From positions 1-36,521 of the forward strand of contig JAZOVQ010000003.1 in NCBI GenBank assembly GCA_045658805.1: DNA of 36,521 nucleotides, read 5' to 3'. Of this stretch, positions 16,330-24,865 are shown piece by piece. A model generated the notes under the pieces. That model was not told the origin of the DNA, did no database searches, and worked only from the letters and a program-made list of their open reading frames with translations. The position numbers and the translations under genes are program-made. Every line of letters begins with the position of its first letter. Position 1 is the first letter of the stretch. The stretch is from Scatosoma sp045658805. Its GTDB lineage: Bacteria; Bacillota; Clostridia; Christensenellales; Borkfalkiaceae.

Positions 16330-16368
16330 TGGATGCAACGGCACGTTGCTGGATGCAACGGCACGTTG
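16329..16368 (+). repeat. Two tandem 20-bp units plus a dispersed copy
   Basis: Two head-to-tail units beginning CTGGATGCAACGGCACG. A further 17-bp copy lies at 16242-16258, just after repeat copy 2. Confidence 0.9.
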
Positions 16369-16416
16369 CTACAACGCCGTATTGCGACGTATATACGTTT
16401 TTATTTTATTATTTGC

Positions 16417-16445
16417 TTGCTTTTTTAAATAATGTATGTTATAAT
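16417..16445 (+). promoter_or_regulatory. Promoter giving a near-leaderless mRNA for the propeller gene
   Basis: TTGCTT (16417-16422) and TATAAT (16440-16445), 17-bp spacer. The expected transcription start is near 16452, two bases before the ATG at 16454, so there is no room for a Shine-Dalgarno site. Confidence 0.7.
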
Positions 16446-16453
16446 GATTACGT

Positions 16454-18832
16454 ATGAGAAAATTTGGGTTAACAATTGCATGCATTTTAACAGCGGCTGC
16501 GGCGATAATTCCGCAGGCGACGGATACTTTTGCGCAAAAAACAGCCAGCGCAAACGCCGTACCCGTCACCACCGCCAACGAAACGCTCCTTTCCCCTACC
16601 GCTTATGAGGAATACCTGCATTTAAACGCCCCCTCGGACGTCTCCGTAGCCGACGGCTTCACCGCTATCGCGGACGGTAACCGAGTGTATCTCTACGACC
16701 AAATGGCAAACGAATACAAACGCTTTGACCATACCCGTGAAATTACGAAATTGCAATTTTCGGAAGCAAGCGTTTTGTATTTCCTCGATAAGGAAAACAC
16801 TTTATATACCTTAAACGTAACAACGCTTACCGCAACGGAAACAGGGATAAGCAATTGCCTTACCTTCACCTTACACGGAAGCAACATTTATTACACGACA
16901 ATGTCGGGCATTTCGACCTCGATTTATTCGGCGCCGATTACCGCTCCCGCAAACAAAACCCAGCTTATCGAAGACCGCATGTATTGCCCCGCCATCGCTT
17001 TCTCGAACGGCGCACTGTATTACATGAAAAGCGACGAATATCTCCGCAAGTACACCCTCGCGGACGGCAGTGACGTATCGGTAGCGGAATTGCCTGCGGT
17101 GCTTTCCTTAACCATCACCGAAAATACTCTTGTTTGCACTTCCGAAAACGGCGGTTTCAAAGCCTTTTCTTTAACCGATAACGGACTTTCCGAAATTTAC
17201 AGCACCAACGGCGAATATTCGTCGCTGTGCGCAAAGGGTGAAAACGTCTACGTTATCAAAGGCAACACAATCCGCAATTTCTCTATTTCGAGTACGGCTT
17301 TCACCAATTTCGAAATTGCCAGTGCAAGCAGCTCGGCGCATCGTCTTAACGGCGCAAAAAACCTTTGTTTAAAGGACGATATGCTGTTTATCGCGGACGT
17401 TGGCAACAGCCGAATTTCCGTATATAACACCGAAGAAAACGCCTTTGAAACGTCGATATCTACAACGATATCCCCTACGTTTATGGCGTCCAACGGCGAA
17501 ACGTTGCTCACAGCAAACGCAACGCAAGCCCAGCTTTACAGTTTATCCGAGGATGGTTACGGCGAAACCGTTTCCACTCTCCCCGCCGCCCAAATCCACG
17601 GCAACGTAATCGGTGCAACGGAAGTTTACGGCGTGTATTACCTCACGACGGACACCAACCGACTTTACTATTCCGCAGATACCAACGGCGAAATTACCTG
17701 GACGGAAATCCAGCGCACCAGCCATACGGCAAGCCTTTTGACGTCCGACGTCTACGGCAGCATCTACGCCGTACACGGCACCGAATTATACCGCTATACC
17801 GAAACGGAATTTATCTCCGCCGCCGCAAGCGGTGAAAAGATAATCAACAGCCTGCCGACAAACCTAAACAAAGTTCTTGTCGATTACGAACGCAATGTGT
17901 ACGTGTTGCATGGCAATACGTTGACGGTATACCAAGCGGACAACGGCGTTTATAGCCAAACCAACCAAATCACGTTCAACGAAAGCTTTGTTTACGGCGT
18001 CACGCCGACGGCGCTTTCCCTTGCCTTCAACGCAACGGACAACCGCGCGTACGTCTTGTATCAAGGCAATTATTTAACGGAAACGAGCGCGCTCAACCTT
18101 TCCACCTTGCAAACGATTGCTTGTGAAAACACCCAAGACATCTTTACGGAATCCACACCGCAAATTCGTTTGACAACGGTAAAAAAGAACGCTTTGACCA
18201 TTCGTTTTGACATCACGAAATTACAAAGCGCAAGCGTGTTCCCCTATCTCTCGCACGAACGCTCCGCCGAGGAGCATACCGCGCTTATTTTAGGCGAATC
18301 GGGAGAATATTACGTGCTTTCCATTCCCAACCCCGCAACGGGCAAACGAGAAAGCTGTTTGGTATTAAAAGAATTTTGTCAAGATATGGCGGAAAGCGTT
18401 TATCGTGAAGCCTATGCAGAGCCCATAACGGGTTATCTCGTTTCCAGCGCCGCCGCCTATAAATTCCCCTACCTTTCCGAGTTTCTTCAAAAGGACGTTT
18501 TGACGCCCGATACGCCCATTCAATTGCGCGCAAAAATCAAAGGTTTGGAAACGGAATATTATGAAATTGCTTATACGGACGCCAATGAAAAGGAAGTGAT
18601 TGCGTACCTGCCCACGTCTTTTGTCACCACCTTCGAGGGCTCGCTCCCCGAAACGGTAACGCAAACGTACGGCGAGGCAACGGCAAACACCGACGCCATT
18701 TTCCGTCTTGTATACATTTTGCTTGGCGGTTTCGCCATTTGCATTTTGGTAGATTTCCTCATTCTTCGTCCCCGTAACAAGGACGAGGACGAAAAAGATT
18801 TCGTTGACGGGGAAGAAAATATTAAAGATTAA
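16454..18832 (+). CDS. Secreted beta-propeller membrane-anchored protein
   Basis: 792 residues. A signal peptide (about 1-27), then a long run of propeller-like blades with repeated motifs such as NRVYLYDQMANEYKRF, GNSRISVYNTEENAF and GSIYAVHGTELYRYTE, as in NHL or WD-like proteins. Next come an SH3-like segment near 660-730 (GYLVSSAAAYKFPYLSE... IAYLPTSFV), a membrane helix near 748-770 and a charged cytoplasmic tail. The propeller faces outside; ligand unknown. Its C-terminal architecture matches the 256-residue protein at 14134. It is followed by the small ORF and mgtE on the same strand. Confidence 0.78.
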   Translation: MRKFGLTIACILTAAAAIIPQATDTFAQKTASANAVPVTTANETLLSPTAYEEYLHLNAPSDVSVADGFTAIADGNRVYLYDQMANEYKRFDHTREITKLQFSEASVLYFLDKENTLYTLNVTTLTATETGISNCLTFTLHGSNIYYTTMSGISTSIYSAPITAPANKTQLIEDRMYCPAIAFSNGALYYMKSDEYLRKYTLADGSDVSVAELPAVLSLTITENTLVCTSENGGFKAFSLTDNGLSEIYSTNGEYSSLCAKGENVYVIKGNTIRNFSISSTAFTNFEIASASSSAHRLNGAKNLCLKDDMLFIADVGNSRISVYNTEENAFETSISTTISPTFMASNGETLLTANATQAQLYSLSEDGYGETVSTLPAAQIHGNVIGATEVYGVYYLTTDTNRLYYSADTNGEITWTEIQRTSHTASLLTSDVYGSIYAVHGTELYRYTETEFISAAASGEKIINSLPTNLNKVLVDYERNVYVLHGNTLTVYQADNGVYSQTNQITFNESFVYGVTPTALSLAFNATDNRAYVLYQGNYLTETSALNLSTLQTIACENTQDIFTESTPQIRLTTVKKNALTIRFDITKLQSASVFPYLSHERSAEEHTALILGESGEYYVLSIPNPATGKRESCLVLKEFCQDMAESVYREAYAEPITGYLVSSAAAYKFPYLSEFLQKDVLTPDTPIQLRAKIKGLETEYYEIAYTDANEKEVIAYLPTSFVTTFEGSLPETVTQTYGEATANTDAIFRLVYILLGGFAICILVDFLILRPRNKDEDEKDFVDGEENIKD

Positions 18833-18856
18833 AAAACGACAAAAAAACACAGGAGG

Positions 18857-18926
18857 AACGTTCGTTATGCCAAGTAACAGTCACAGTAAAAGCGTAGACC
18901 CGCTAAGTTGTCTTGCGGCGAACGTT
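18857..18926 (+). promoter_or_regulatory. RNA stem enclosing the small ORF before mgtE
   Basis: AACGTTCG (18857-18864), between the ribosome site and ATG of the small ORF, is the exact complement of CGAACGTT (18919-18926). An inner CCGC/GCGG stem (18900-18903, 18915-18918) stacks on it. GGCGA (18917-18921) with TCGCC (18932-18936) forms a competing stem. This suggests translation-dependent folding of the leader. Confidence 0.45.
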
Positions 18927-18941
18927 TTTGCTCGCCCTTAA
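18867..18941 (+). CDS. Upstream ORF / leader peptide before mgtE (24 aa)
   Basis: ATG with a full AGGAGG (18851-18856) ten bases upstream, 24 sense codons and TAA. The peptide begins MPSNSHSKSVDPLSC and ends in ARP. It is too short for most gene callers. It lies 71 bp before mgtE and its own coding region can base-pair with its start region. Leader peptides control some Mg2+ transporters (MgtL in enterics); this one is not recognisably homologous. A regulatory role is inference. Confidence 0.5.
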   Translation: MPSNSHSKSVDPLSCLAANVFARP

Positions 18942-19012
18942 AAGACCATTAAAACTTCAACGAGTATACGCTACCCGATTTTAAGCACTTTTATAACGAA
19001 AGGAGGTAGAGT

Positions 19013-20677
19013 ATGAACATGGAACTGAAAGAATTTTTAACCAACCACGATTACGAGTCCGCAGCGGAAATTGCCAACAAGCTGTCCCCTGCCGAACTTG
19101 TTGAAGTATTGAAAGATCTGGACGAGGAATGCCTTGCGCCCTTTTCCGAAGCACTCGACAGCGAATTGCTTGCCGAGGCTTTACTTTTGTCTAATACCGA
19201 TATGCAGGAGAAAATTATCGGTGGTTTGCACGACGAAGAATTGGAAAAGGTTATGGACGAAATGTCCGCAGACGAAACCGTCGAAATTATCGAAGACATG
19301 CCGCAGGACATTATCCGCCGTATTGCGGAGCTGGACGATATCCTTATCTTGTTAGAGGAACGCAACTATGCGGTATTAAAACCGTTGCTTGCTTCCATGA
19401 ACGCCATTGACCTTGCGGAAGTTTTCGAAGAAACGGACAAGGATAGCGATCTTCTTATCCTCTTCCGAATTTTGCCCAAGGACCTTGCGGCGGAAACCTT
19501 TGTCGAAATGGACAGCGACGTCAAAGAAAAGCTTATCCATAAGCTTACGGATAGAGAACTTCGCGCCGTCCTTGACGAATTGTTCTTGGACGACACCGTC
19601 GACTTTATCGAAGAAATGCCTGCCAGCGTCGTAAAGCGTGTTTTGGCGCAAAGCGACGTAGAAACCCGCGCGTATATCAATGATATTTTGAAATATCCCA
19701 AAGACAGCGCAGGCAGCATCATGACCATCGAGTTTGTTGCCCTTCGTCCCACAATGACGGTAGACGACGCTTTCGAGCGTATTCGCCGTACGGCAATTGA
19801 CAAAGAAACCATCTACACCTGCTACGTGACCGACCCCACCAACAAATTGTTGGGTTTGGTTACCGCAAAGGACTTAATGCTTGCCCCCAAAACGGCGCTC
19901 ATTGAGGACATAATGAACGAAAGCGTTATTTACGCCAACACCGAAGAAGACAAAGAAACCGTAGCGCGTACCATTTCCGATTATGGTTTCCTCGCCCTGC
20001 CCGTTGTTGACCGTGAAATGCGTTTGGTCGGCATCGTCACGGTAGACGACGCAATGACCGTCCTTCAAGAAGAAAACACCGAAGATATCGCGAAGATGGC
20101 CGCTATGGCGCCCACCGACAAGCCCTATCTCAAAACCAAAGTGGTTTCCCTTTGGCGCAACCGAGTAATTTGGCTTCTTATCCTCATGCTTGGTTCCACC
20201 TTTACGGGAATGATATTAAACAGCTATGAAGCGTTGCTTGCGCCCTGCTTGGTTGCCTGCGTGCCGATGATCATGGGTACGGGCGGTAACTCTGGCTCGC
20301 AGGCCTCGGTAACCGTCATCCGTTCCCTTTCCATTGGGGAATTGGAAACGCGCGACATAGGCAAAGTGGTATGGAAAGAACTGCGCACCTCGCTGTTGCT
20401 TGGCGCAACGCTCGCCCTTGCGTGCTTCTTAAAATTGGTGTTGCTTGACGGAATGCTCCTCGGCATTGAAGGCTACACTTGGCAAGTTTCCCTTGTAGTT
20501 TCGCTGGCGTTGTTCTGTACGATTATCGCGGCAAAATTGGTAGGCGCGGTGCTGCCTATCTTTGCAAAGCTTTGCAAACTCGATCCTGCCGTCGTAGCCA
20601 ACCCCTTCATCACCACCATTGTCGATGCCGTATCAGTCATTTTATTCTGCTACCTCTCCATTGGCATTTTAGGCTAA
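19013..20677 (+). CDS. mgtE: Magnesium transporter MgtE with duplicated N domain
   Basis: Dimeric Mg2+ channel of the inner membrane. 554 residues, about 100 more than the usual length. Residues 24-105 and 129-211 are two copies of the helical N domain; LHDEELEKVMDEMSADETVEIIEDMP in the first aligns with LTDRELRAVLDELFLDDTVDFIEEMP in the second. The CBS pair covers about 236-352, then a plug helix and five membrane helices from about 384, with the family motif GTGGNSGSQ (422-430). A perfect AAAGGAGGT site precedes the ATG. It closes a plus-strand run ending in a strong terminator. Confidence 0.93.
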   Translation: MNMELKEFLTNHDYESAAEIANKLSPAELVEVLKDLDEECLAPFSEALDSELLAEALLLSNTDMQEKIIGGLHDEELEKVMDEMSADETVEIIEDMPQDIIRRIAELDDILILLEERNYAVLKPLLASMNAIDLAEVFEETDKDSDLLILFRILPKDLAAETFVEMDSDVKEKLIHKLTDRELRAVLDELFLDDTVDFIEEMPASVVKRVLAQSDVETRAYINDILKYPKDSAGSIMTIEFVALRPTMTVDDAFERIRRTAIDKETIYTCYVTDPTNKLLGLVTAKDLMLAPKTALIEDIMNESVIYANTEEDKETVARTISDYGFLALPVVDREMRLVGIVTVDDAMTVLQEENTEDIAKMAAMAPTDKPYLKTKVVSLWRNRVIWLLILMLGSTFTGMILNSYEALLAPCLVACVPMIMGTGGNSGSQASVTVIRSLSIGELETRDIGKVVWKELRTSLLLGATLALACFLKLVLLDGMLLGIEGYTWQVSLVVSLALFCTIIAAKLVGAVLPIFAKLCKLDPAVVANPFITTIVDAVSVILFCYLSIGILG

Positions 20678-20695
20678 AACAAAATAAAAAAAATG

Positions 20696-20730
20696 CGGGC
20701 TTCGGGAAATTTCTCCCGAAGCCCGTTTTA
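20696..20730. terminator. Strong shared terminator after mgtE
   Basis: 12-bp perfect arms (20696-20707 and 20714-20725), 6-nt loop, then TTTTA; the A-run on the left makes it work for the convergent ABC permease too. Confidence 0.88.
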
Positions 20731-20733
20731 CAT

Positions 20734-22506
20734 TTATTCAATTGTTTTCAAGGACGCATTCATATCCGTTTTAGTAATTTTCTTTCTCAACAGCAAGGTA
20801 GACAAAAAGCTAAACAGCATCGTAAGGCAGGGTGTCAACACGTACGACCACCAACGAATATCCCCAAGCGAACCAAAATCAATAAGCGCGAACACAAAAT
20901 CGATAAACAGCACGCCAAGCGGTACGCCCAGCACCGCGCCGATTGCGCTCATAATGTAAATTTCACGGAAAATATACCCCGATACTTCGTTATCATCATA
21001 CCCAAGCACCATCAAAGTGGCAATTTCACGGGTACGCTCGCTGACGTTGATGTTGGTCAAATTGTAAATAACCAACGCGCACAGCACCGCCGAGAAAACA
21101 ATCAATACTCCCGAAATCAACATAAGCACTTCGGTGTTTTCCATTAGGCTGGTACAATCCAACAGCCCCATTCCTGCAAAGACAAGCACCGTTGCGCCGA
21201 TAACCGAAACCACCGTCATCAAGAACCTGCTTTTAAACAACAGCACGTTACGGCAAGTGGATTTGTATTTAAAGCTCAACGCTTTCCATATCAACGGAAT
21301 GCGCTCTAAAATTACTTTCTTCCCCGATTTGGGCGCTTTTGGCGTCAACAGCACCGTTGGCTTTTGCCTTACCAAATGCATGCTGCTGATAAAGGTAAGC
21401 CCCGTCGTGGCAAGGAAAATAATAGCAAACGCAATCAAATAATAATAAAACCCTGGACCAGCCGTCGAAACGGGCACTTCGTATTGAATATTAAAGCCCG
21501 TATACAGCATACTTGTCAAGCCATACCCCACGGGATAGGCAATGCCGCCGCCAAGCAGAGTTGCCACCGCCACAAACAGCACGTATTTCCCGACAATTTG
21601 GAAATTTCCCATACCCAGCGTTTTTTGACAAGCCAACTGTCCTCTCTCCTCGTCAAACAGCCTCGTCATGGTCGAATAAACAATCAAAAGCGTAATCAAC
21701 AGGAAAAATACCACAAAAATAATGCCAATCAAGCCCACTTTTTCGGCGTACGAAACCATGGAATATACCCCAAAGTTTTCATACAAAGTTAAAACGGTTG
21801 CCTTGCCTTCGCCAAGCAATGCGGTTACTTCCGCTTTGGCATCGTCTAACATATTATCATACTTATCGCCAAACCCGTCAAACGCCGCGCGGTCCGCCAA
21901 AGTCACGTATATATCGTTGACCATAAAAAGGGTTTCCGAGTGCATATACAACACTTGCGTTACGTGTTTATCCTCATATTGAAAGCTAGGCTCTTTCAGC
22001 TTCGCCATCATCAACGGATTGTAAACAATACCGCAAACAGTCAGTTTCCTGCCCTGCACTTCTACAACGTCCCCAATGGCGTGCCCGATAAAATCCACCG
22101 TTTCGCGCTCTACAAGAATTTCGTCCTGCGCTTCAGGCAACCTGCCTTCCAAAATTTTTAATTGGTTAACGTTGTTATCTTTAAAATTAAAGCTGTAAAT
22201 TCGGGTAATTTCGCCCTGCTCGTCCGTTTCATACGAAAAACTTTTCCGCACGTTTTCCGCGCCGTATTTCTCCTCTAAAAGCGTTTGTTCCTCCAACGTA
22301 AAACCACGCTCGCTGTTGCTCTTTATATAGAGGTCGGACAAAGCATACTCATGATAATAGCCGTTGACGGCAGTTACAATTTTGTCCTCAAGCTCCCCCA
22401 CGCCCGACACAAACCCAATGCTGACAACCACAATTGCCACTATGGTGAAAAGCCGCGTCAAGTGCTTTTTAAACAGCCGTAACGCCGTCTTTATTTGCGC
22501 TTTCAT
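20734..22506 (-). CDS. ABC transporter permease, FtsX/MacB-like
   Basis: About 590 residues with an N-terminal membrane helix (LFTIVAIVVVSIGFVSG), an extracytoplasmic domain with several hundred residues, and two FtsX-type blocks: near 250-345 (IIFVVFFLLITLLIVYST... LACQKTLGMGNFQIV) and near 465-585 (NVSERTREIATLMVLGYDDNEV). The GMG and GYD turns are the coupling-helix signatures. The ATG at 22506 overlaps the ATPase stop (TAATG); a GTG at 22512 is less likely. It forms an exporter-type or mechanotransmission complex with the ATPase. Confidence 0.85.
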   Translation of the reverse strand: MKAQIKTALRLFKKHLTRLFTIVAIVVVSIGFVSGVGELEDKIVTAVNGYYHEYALSDLYIKSNSERGFTLEEQTLLEEKYGAENVRKSFSYETDEQGEITRIYSFNFKDNNVNQLKILEGRLPEAQDEILVERETVDFIGHAIGDVVEVQGRKLTVCGIVYNPLMMAKLKEPSFQYEDKHVTQVLYMHSETLFMVNDIYVTLADRAAFDGFGDKYDNMLDDAKAEVTALLGEGKATVLTLYENFGVYSMVSYAEKVGLIGIIFVVFFLLITLLIVYSTMTRLFDEERGQLACQKTLGMGNFQIVGKYVLFVAVATLLGGGIAYPVGYGLTSMLYTGFNIQYEVPVSTAGPGFYYYLIAFAIIFLATTGLTFISSMHLVRQKPTVLLTPKAPKSGKKVILERIPLIWKALSFKYKSTCRNVLLFKSRFLMTVVSVIGATVLVFAGMGLLDCTSLMENTEVLMLISGVLIVFSAVLCALVIYNLTNINVSERTREIATLMVLGYDDNEVSGYIFREIYIMSAIGAVLGVPLGVLFIDFVFALIDFGSLGDIRWWSYVLTPCLTMLFSFLSTLLLRKKITKTDMNASLKTIE

Positions 22507-23207
22507 TACCACTCAATCTCCTCAATGGGCTTGGGCGCGGCGTTGGAGATAACCTGCTCGATTTGCCCGTTTTTAATGGTAATAACTACGTCCGCCATTT
22601 CTTTTAAGGCCTGGTTATGCGTTACGACGATAACCAGCTTATTATTCTTTTTACATACGTCGTGCAAAAGCCGTAAAATGGTCTTGCCTGTTTGATAATC
22701 CAACGCCCCCGTCGGCTCGTCGCACAATAACAATTTCGGGTTTTTCGCAATAGCTCTTGCGATACTCACGCGTTGTTGCTCACCGCCCGAAAGCTGTGCA
22801 GGAAAGTTATGCAACCGATGCCCGAGCCCTACCTCTTCCAAGGTCGTTTTCGGGTCCAGCGCGTCCTTACAAATTTCCGTTGCCAGCTCCACGTTTTCAA
22901 GCGCGGTCAAATTTGGCATTAAATTGTAAAACTGAAATACAAAACCAACGTCCGCGCGGCGATATTCAGTCAACTGTTTTTTGTTAAAATCCGACACGAT
23001 TTTTCCGTCCAGCGTAATGCTTCCGCCCGTAGCGTTGTCCATACCGCCAAGCAAATTGAGCAAGGTCGTTTTTCCTGCGCCGCTTTGTCCCAAAATAACG
23101 ACAAACTTCCCGTTATCCACGGAAAAAGACACGCCGTCAAGCGCTCTCACTCCGCCGCTTGCGCCTTTATATTCCTTTTCTACCTTTTCCAAATGTAAAA
23201 ACTGCAT
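22506..23207 (-). CDS. ABC transporter ATPase, LolD/MacB-like
   Basis: 233 residues. Walker A GQSGAGKTT, Q-loop FQFYNLMPNLTALENVELA, signature LSGGEQQRV, Walker B LLLCDEPTGALD and H-loop VTHN are intact, and the DEPTGALD form is typical of the LolD/MacB/FtsE group. GGAGGG precedes the ATG. It partners with the FtsX-like permease directly downstream. The cargo is unknown; close to a sensor kinase pair such sets often handle antimicrobial peptides, but the kinase here is not of the BceS type. Confidence 0.9.
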   Translation of the reverse strand: MQFLHLEKVEKEYKGASGGVRALDGVSFSVDNGKFVVILGQSGAGKTTLLNLLGGMDNATGGSITLDGKIVSDFNKKQLTEYRRADVGFVFQFYNLMPNLTALENVELATEICKDALDPKTTLEEVGLGHRLHNFPAQLSGGEQQRVSIARAIAKNPKLLLCDEPTGALDYQTGKTILRLLHDVCKKNNKLVIVVTHNQALKEMADVVITIKNGQIEQVISNAAPKPIEEIEW

Positions 23208-23239
23208 AGCTCACCCTCCTTGTTCTTTTTCTATTTTTT

Positions 23240-24160
23240 TCACTGCAAAAGTGCCGTCGATAGATACCTGCCCCCATCGTCCGGCAAAATGGTTACGATA
23301 TTTTTACCGGCGTTTTCCGCGCGCTTTGCAAACAATACGCAAGCGTACACCGCCGCCCCCGATGATATCCCCACCAACAAGCCCTCTTTTTTCGCAAGCT
23401 GCCTTGCCGTTTCAAAAGCCTCTTCGTCCGTTACCGTAATCACCTCATCGTATACCGTCGTATCCAAAATTTTTGGCAAAAAGTTTGCGCCGATTCCTTG
23501 AATGGCGTGTGCGCCTGCCTTGCCCTGCGACAGCAAAGGCGAAGCCGTCGGCTCTACCGCAACCACGCGCAATGCCGAGCTTTGCGCCTTTAAATACCGG
23601 CCTGCGCCCGTCAGCGTACCGCCGCTGCCCACACAGGCAATAAACGCGTCCGCTTGCCCTGCCGTTTGTTCCCAAATTTCCTTGCCCGTCGTTTGATAAT
23701 GCACGTCCGCGCAAACGGGATTTTCAAATTGTCCCGCCAAAATGCTGTTGGGTATCTCCAATGCCAACTGCGCCGCCTTTTCGGTTGCGCCGCGCATTCC
23801 GTCCGCGCCCTTTGTCAATACAATTTCCGCGCCGTATGCCGCAATCAATTTACGGCGTTCTACGGACATTGTTTCGGGCATCACAATCACCGCTTTATAG
23901 CCACGGGAAGCGGCTATCATTGCCAAACCCACGCCCGTGCTTCCCGACGTCGCTTCTATCACCGTACCGCCTGCACGCAACCGTCCCGATTGTTCAGCTT
24001 CGTCAATAATCGCTTTGGCAACTCTGTCCTTGATGGAACCGCCAGGGTTGTTCCGCTCCACCTTCGCGTACAGCTTCGCTTGCACGCCAAAATGCTTTTC
24101 TATCTCCGTCAACCGCACCAACGGCGTGTTGCCTATCAAATTATCCACAGCGTTTTTCAT
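23240..24160 (-). CDS. cysK: Cysteine synthase (O-acetylserine sulfhydrylase)
   Basis: PLP enzyme that makes cysteine from O-acetylserine and sulfide. 306 residues, normal length. PLP lysine in NNPGGSIKDRVA (Lys44), substrate loop TSGSTGVGLA (71-80; Ser in place of the more usual Asn of TSGNTG), phosphate-binding GSGGTLTG and the C-terminal ILPDDGGRYLST are present. It lies 14 bp after the HAD phosphatase gene, so co-transcription is likely. No cysE is nearby. Confidence 0.92.
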   Translation of the reverse strand: MKNAVDNLIGNTPLVRLTEIEKHFGVQAKLYAKVERNNPGGSIKDRVAKAIIDEAEQSGRLRAGGTVIEATSGSTGVGLAMIAASRGYKAVIVMPETMSVERRKLIAAYGAEIVLTKGADGMRGATEKAAQLALEIPNSILAGQFENPVCADVHYQTTGKEIWEQTAGQADAFIACVGSGGTLTGAGRYLKAQSSALRVVAVEPTASPLLSQGKAGAHAIQGIGANFLPKILDTTVYDEVITVTDEEAFETARQLAKKEGLLVGISSGAAVYACVLFAKRAENAGKNIVTILPDDGGRYLSTALLQ

Positions 24161-24174
24161 ACGCCACCTCTTTT

Positions 24175-24828
24175 TTATCTCTCCTTACAAAACGCCAAAA
24201 TTTCTTTCGGCTCGTCTATCAAAACCTTACCGCCGTTTTGCAATAAAAATTCTTTATCCTTAAAGCCCCAAGTGACGGAAATACAATCCACCCCAGCGTT
24301 TTGCGCCGTTTGAATATCCACTTCCGAATCCCCAACGTACACCGTTTCCGCTTTGCTTGCGCCCAGCTCGTCCAGCACCGCAAACAGCGAATCGGGCGCA
24401 GGTTTTTTACGAATTCCCGCTTCCTCGTTTTCGCCCACTGCCGTCAAAATAAGTCCGTCAAAATATTGCTCGCACAATGCCTTCACCGCAAAATCCGCCT
24501 TATTGGACAGCACCGCCGTTTTAATTCCTTTTGCTTTCAAAGCCTGCAACAGTGCCATAACGCCGTCGTAGGGTTTGGTCTTGTCCGCGCAATGTTCGCC
24601 GTAATACCGCTTGAACTCCGTTACAATCTCCGCAAAATCCGCACGGTCCTTGCTTCCAACGGCGCGCTCCATCAGCTTGACGATACCGTTACCCACAAAC
24701 GAACGTACCTCTTCTCTCGTGCGCAGGGGCAGGGAAAATTGAGCGAGCGTAGTGTTGACCGCCGCCGCTAAATCGTCCAGCGTATCCAGCAACGTTCCGT
24801 CCAAATCAAACACAATGGTTGCGTACAT
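24175..24828 (-). CDS. HAD phosphatase, phosphoglycolate phosphatase-like
   Basis: 217 residues. HAD motif I FDLDGTLLDT (Asp8, Asp10), motif II VLSNK, motif III Lys in RKKPAPDS and motif IV YVGDSEVDIQTA are all present, with a helical cap (about 15-80) as in the Gph/PGP and PpaX subfamily. The substrate (2-phosphoglycolate, pyrophosphate or another small phosphate ester) cannot be decided from motifs. AAGGGG precedes the ATG. Confidence 0.85.
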   Translation of the reverse strand: MYATIVFDLDGTLLDTLDDLAAAVNTTLAQFSLPLRTREEVRSFVGNGIVKLMERAVGSKDRADFAEIVTEFKRYYGEHCADKTKPYDGVMALLQALKAKGIKTAVLSNKADFAVKALCEQYFDGLILTAVGENEEAGIRKKPAPDSLFAVLDELGASKAETVYVGDSEVDIQTAQNAGVDCISVTWGFKDKEFLLQNGGKVLIDEPKEILAFCKER

Positions 24829-24865
24829 GGTATACCCCTTTTCTCCTTTTTCTCTCTTCTCTCGC

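Larger units (their letters stand above)
15459..16453. other. 995-bp non-coding repeat and structure region
   Basis: No credible protein gene. It contains a LexA-like box (15635-15648), a palindrome CATACGTATG (15682-15691), clustered CGAAC half-sites (15748-15775), long direct repeats, a hairpin-rich core, short tandem repeats and the promoter of the next gene. Small ORFs such as 15655-15705 (16 codons, no ribosome site) are not supported. Confidence 0.7.

Noticed and set aside
15840..16370. CRISPR array suggested by repeated blocks
   Set aside because: Repeats are too long, too few and unevenly spaced, with no similar-length spacers and no cas genes.
18833..19012. M-box (ykoK) riboswitch before mgtE
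   Set aside because: The stretch is short and I cannot find the conserved M-box core segments; the small ORF with self-pairing explains it better.
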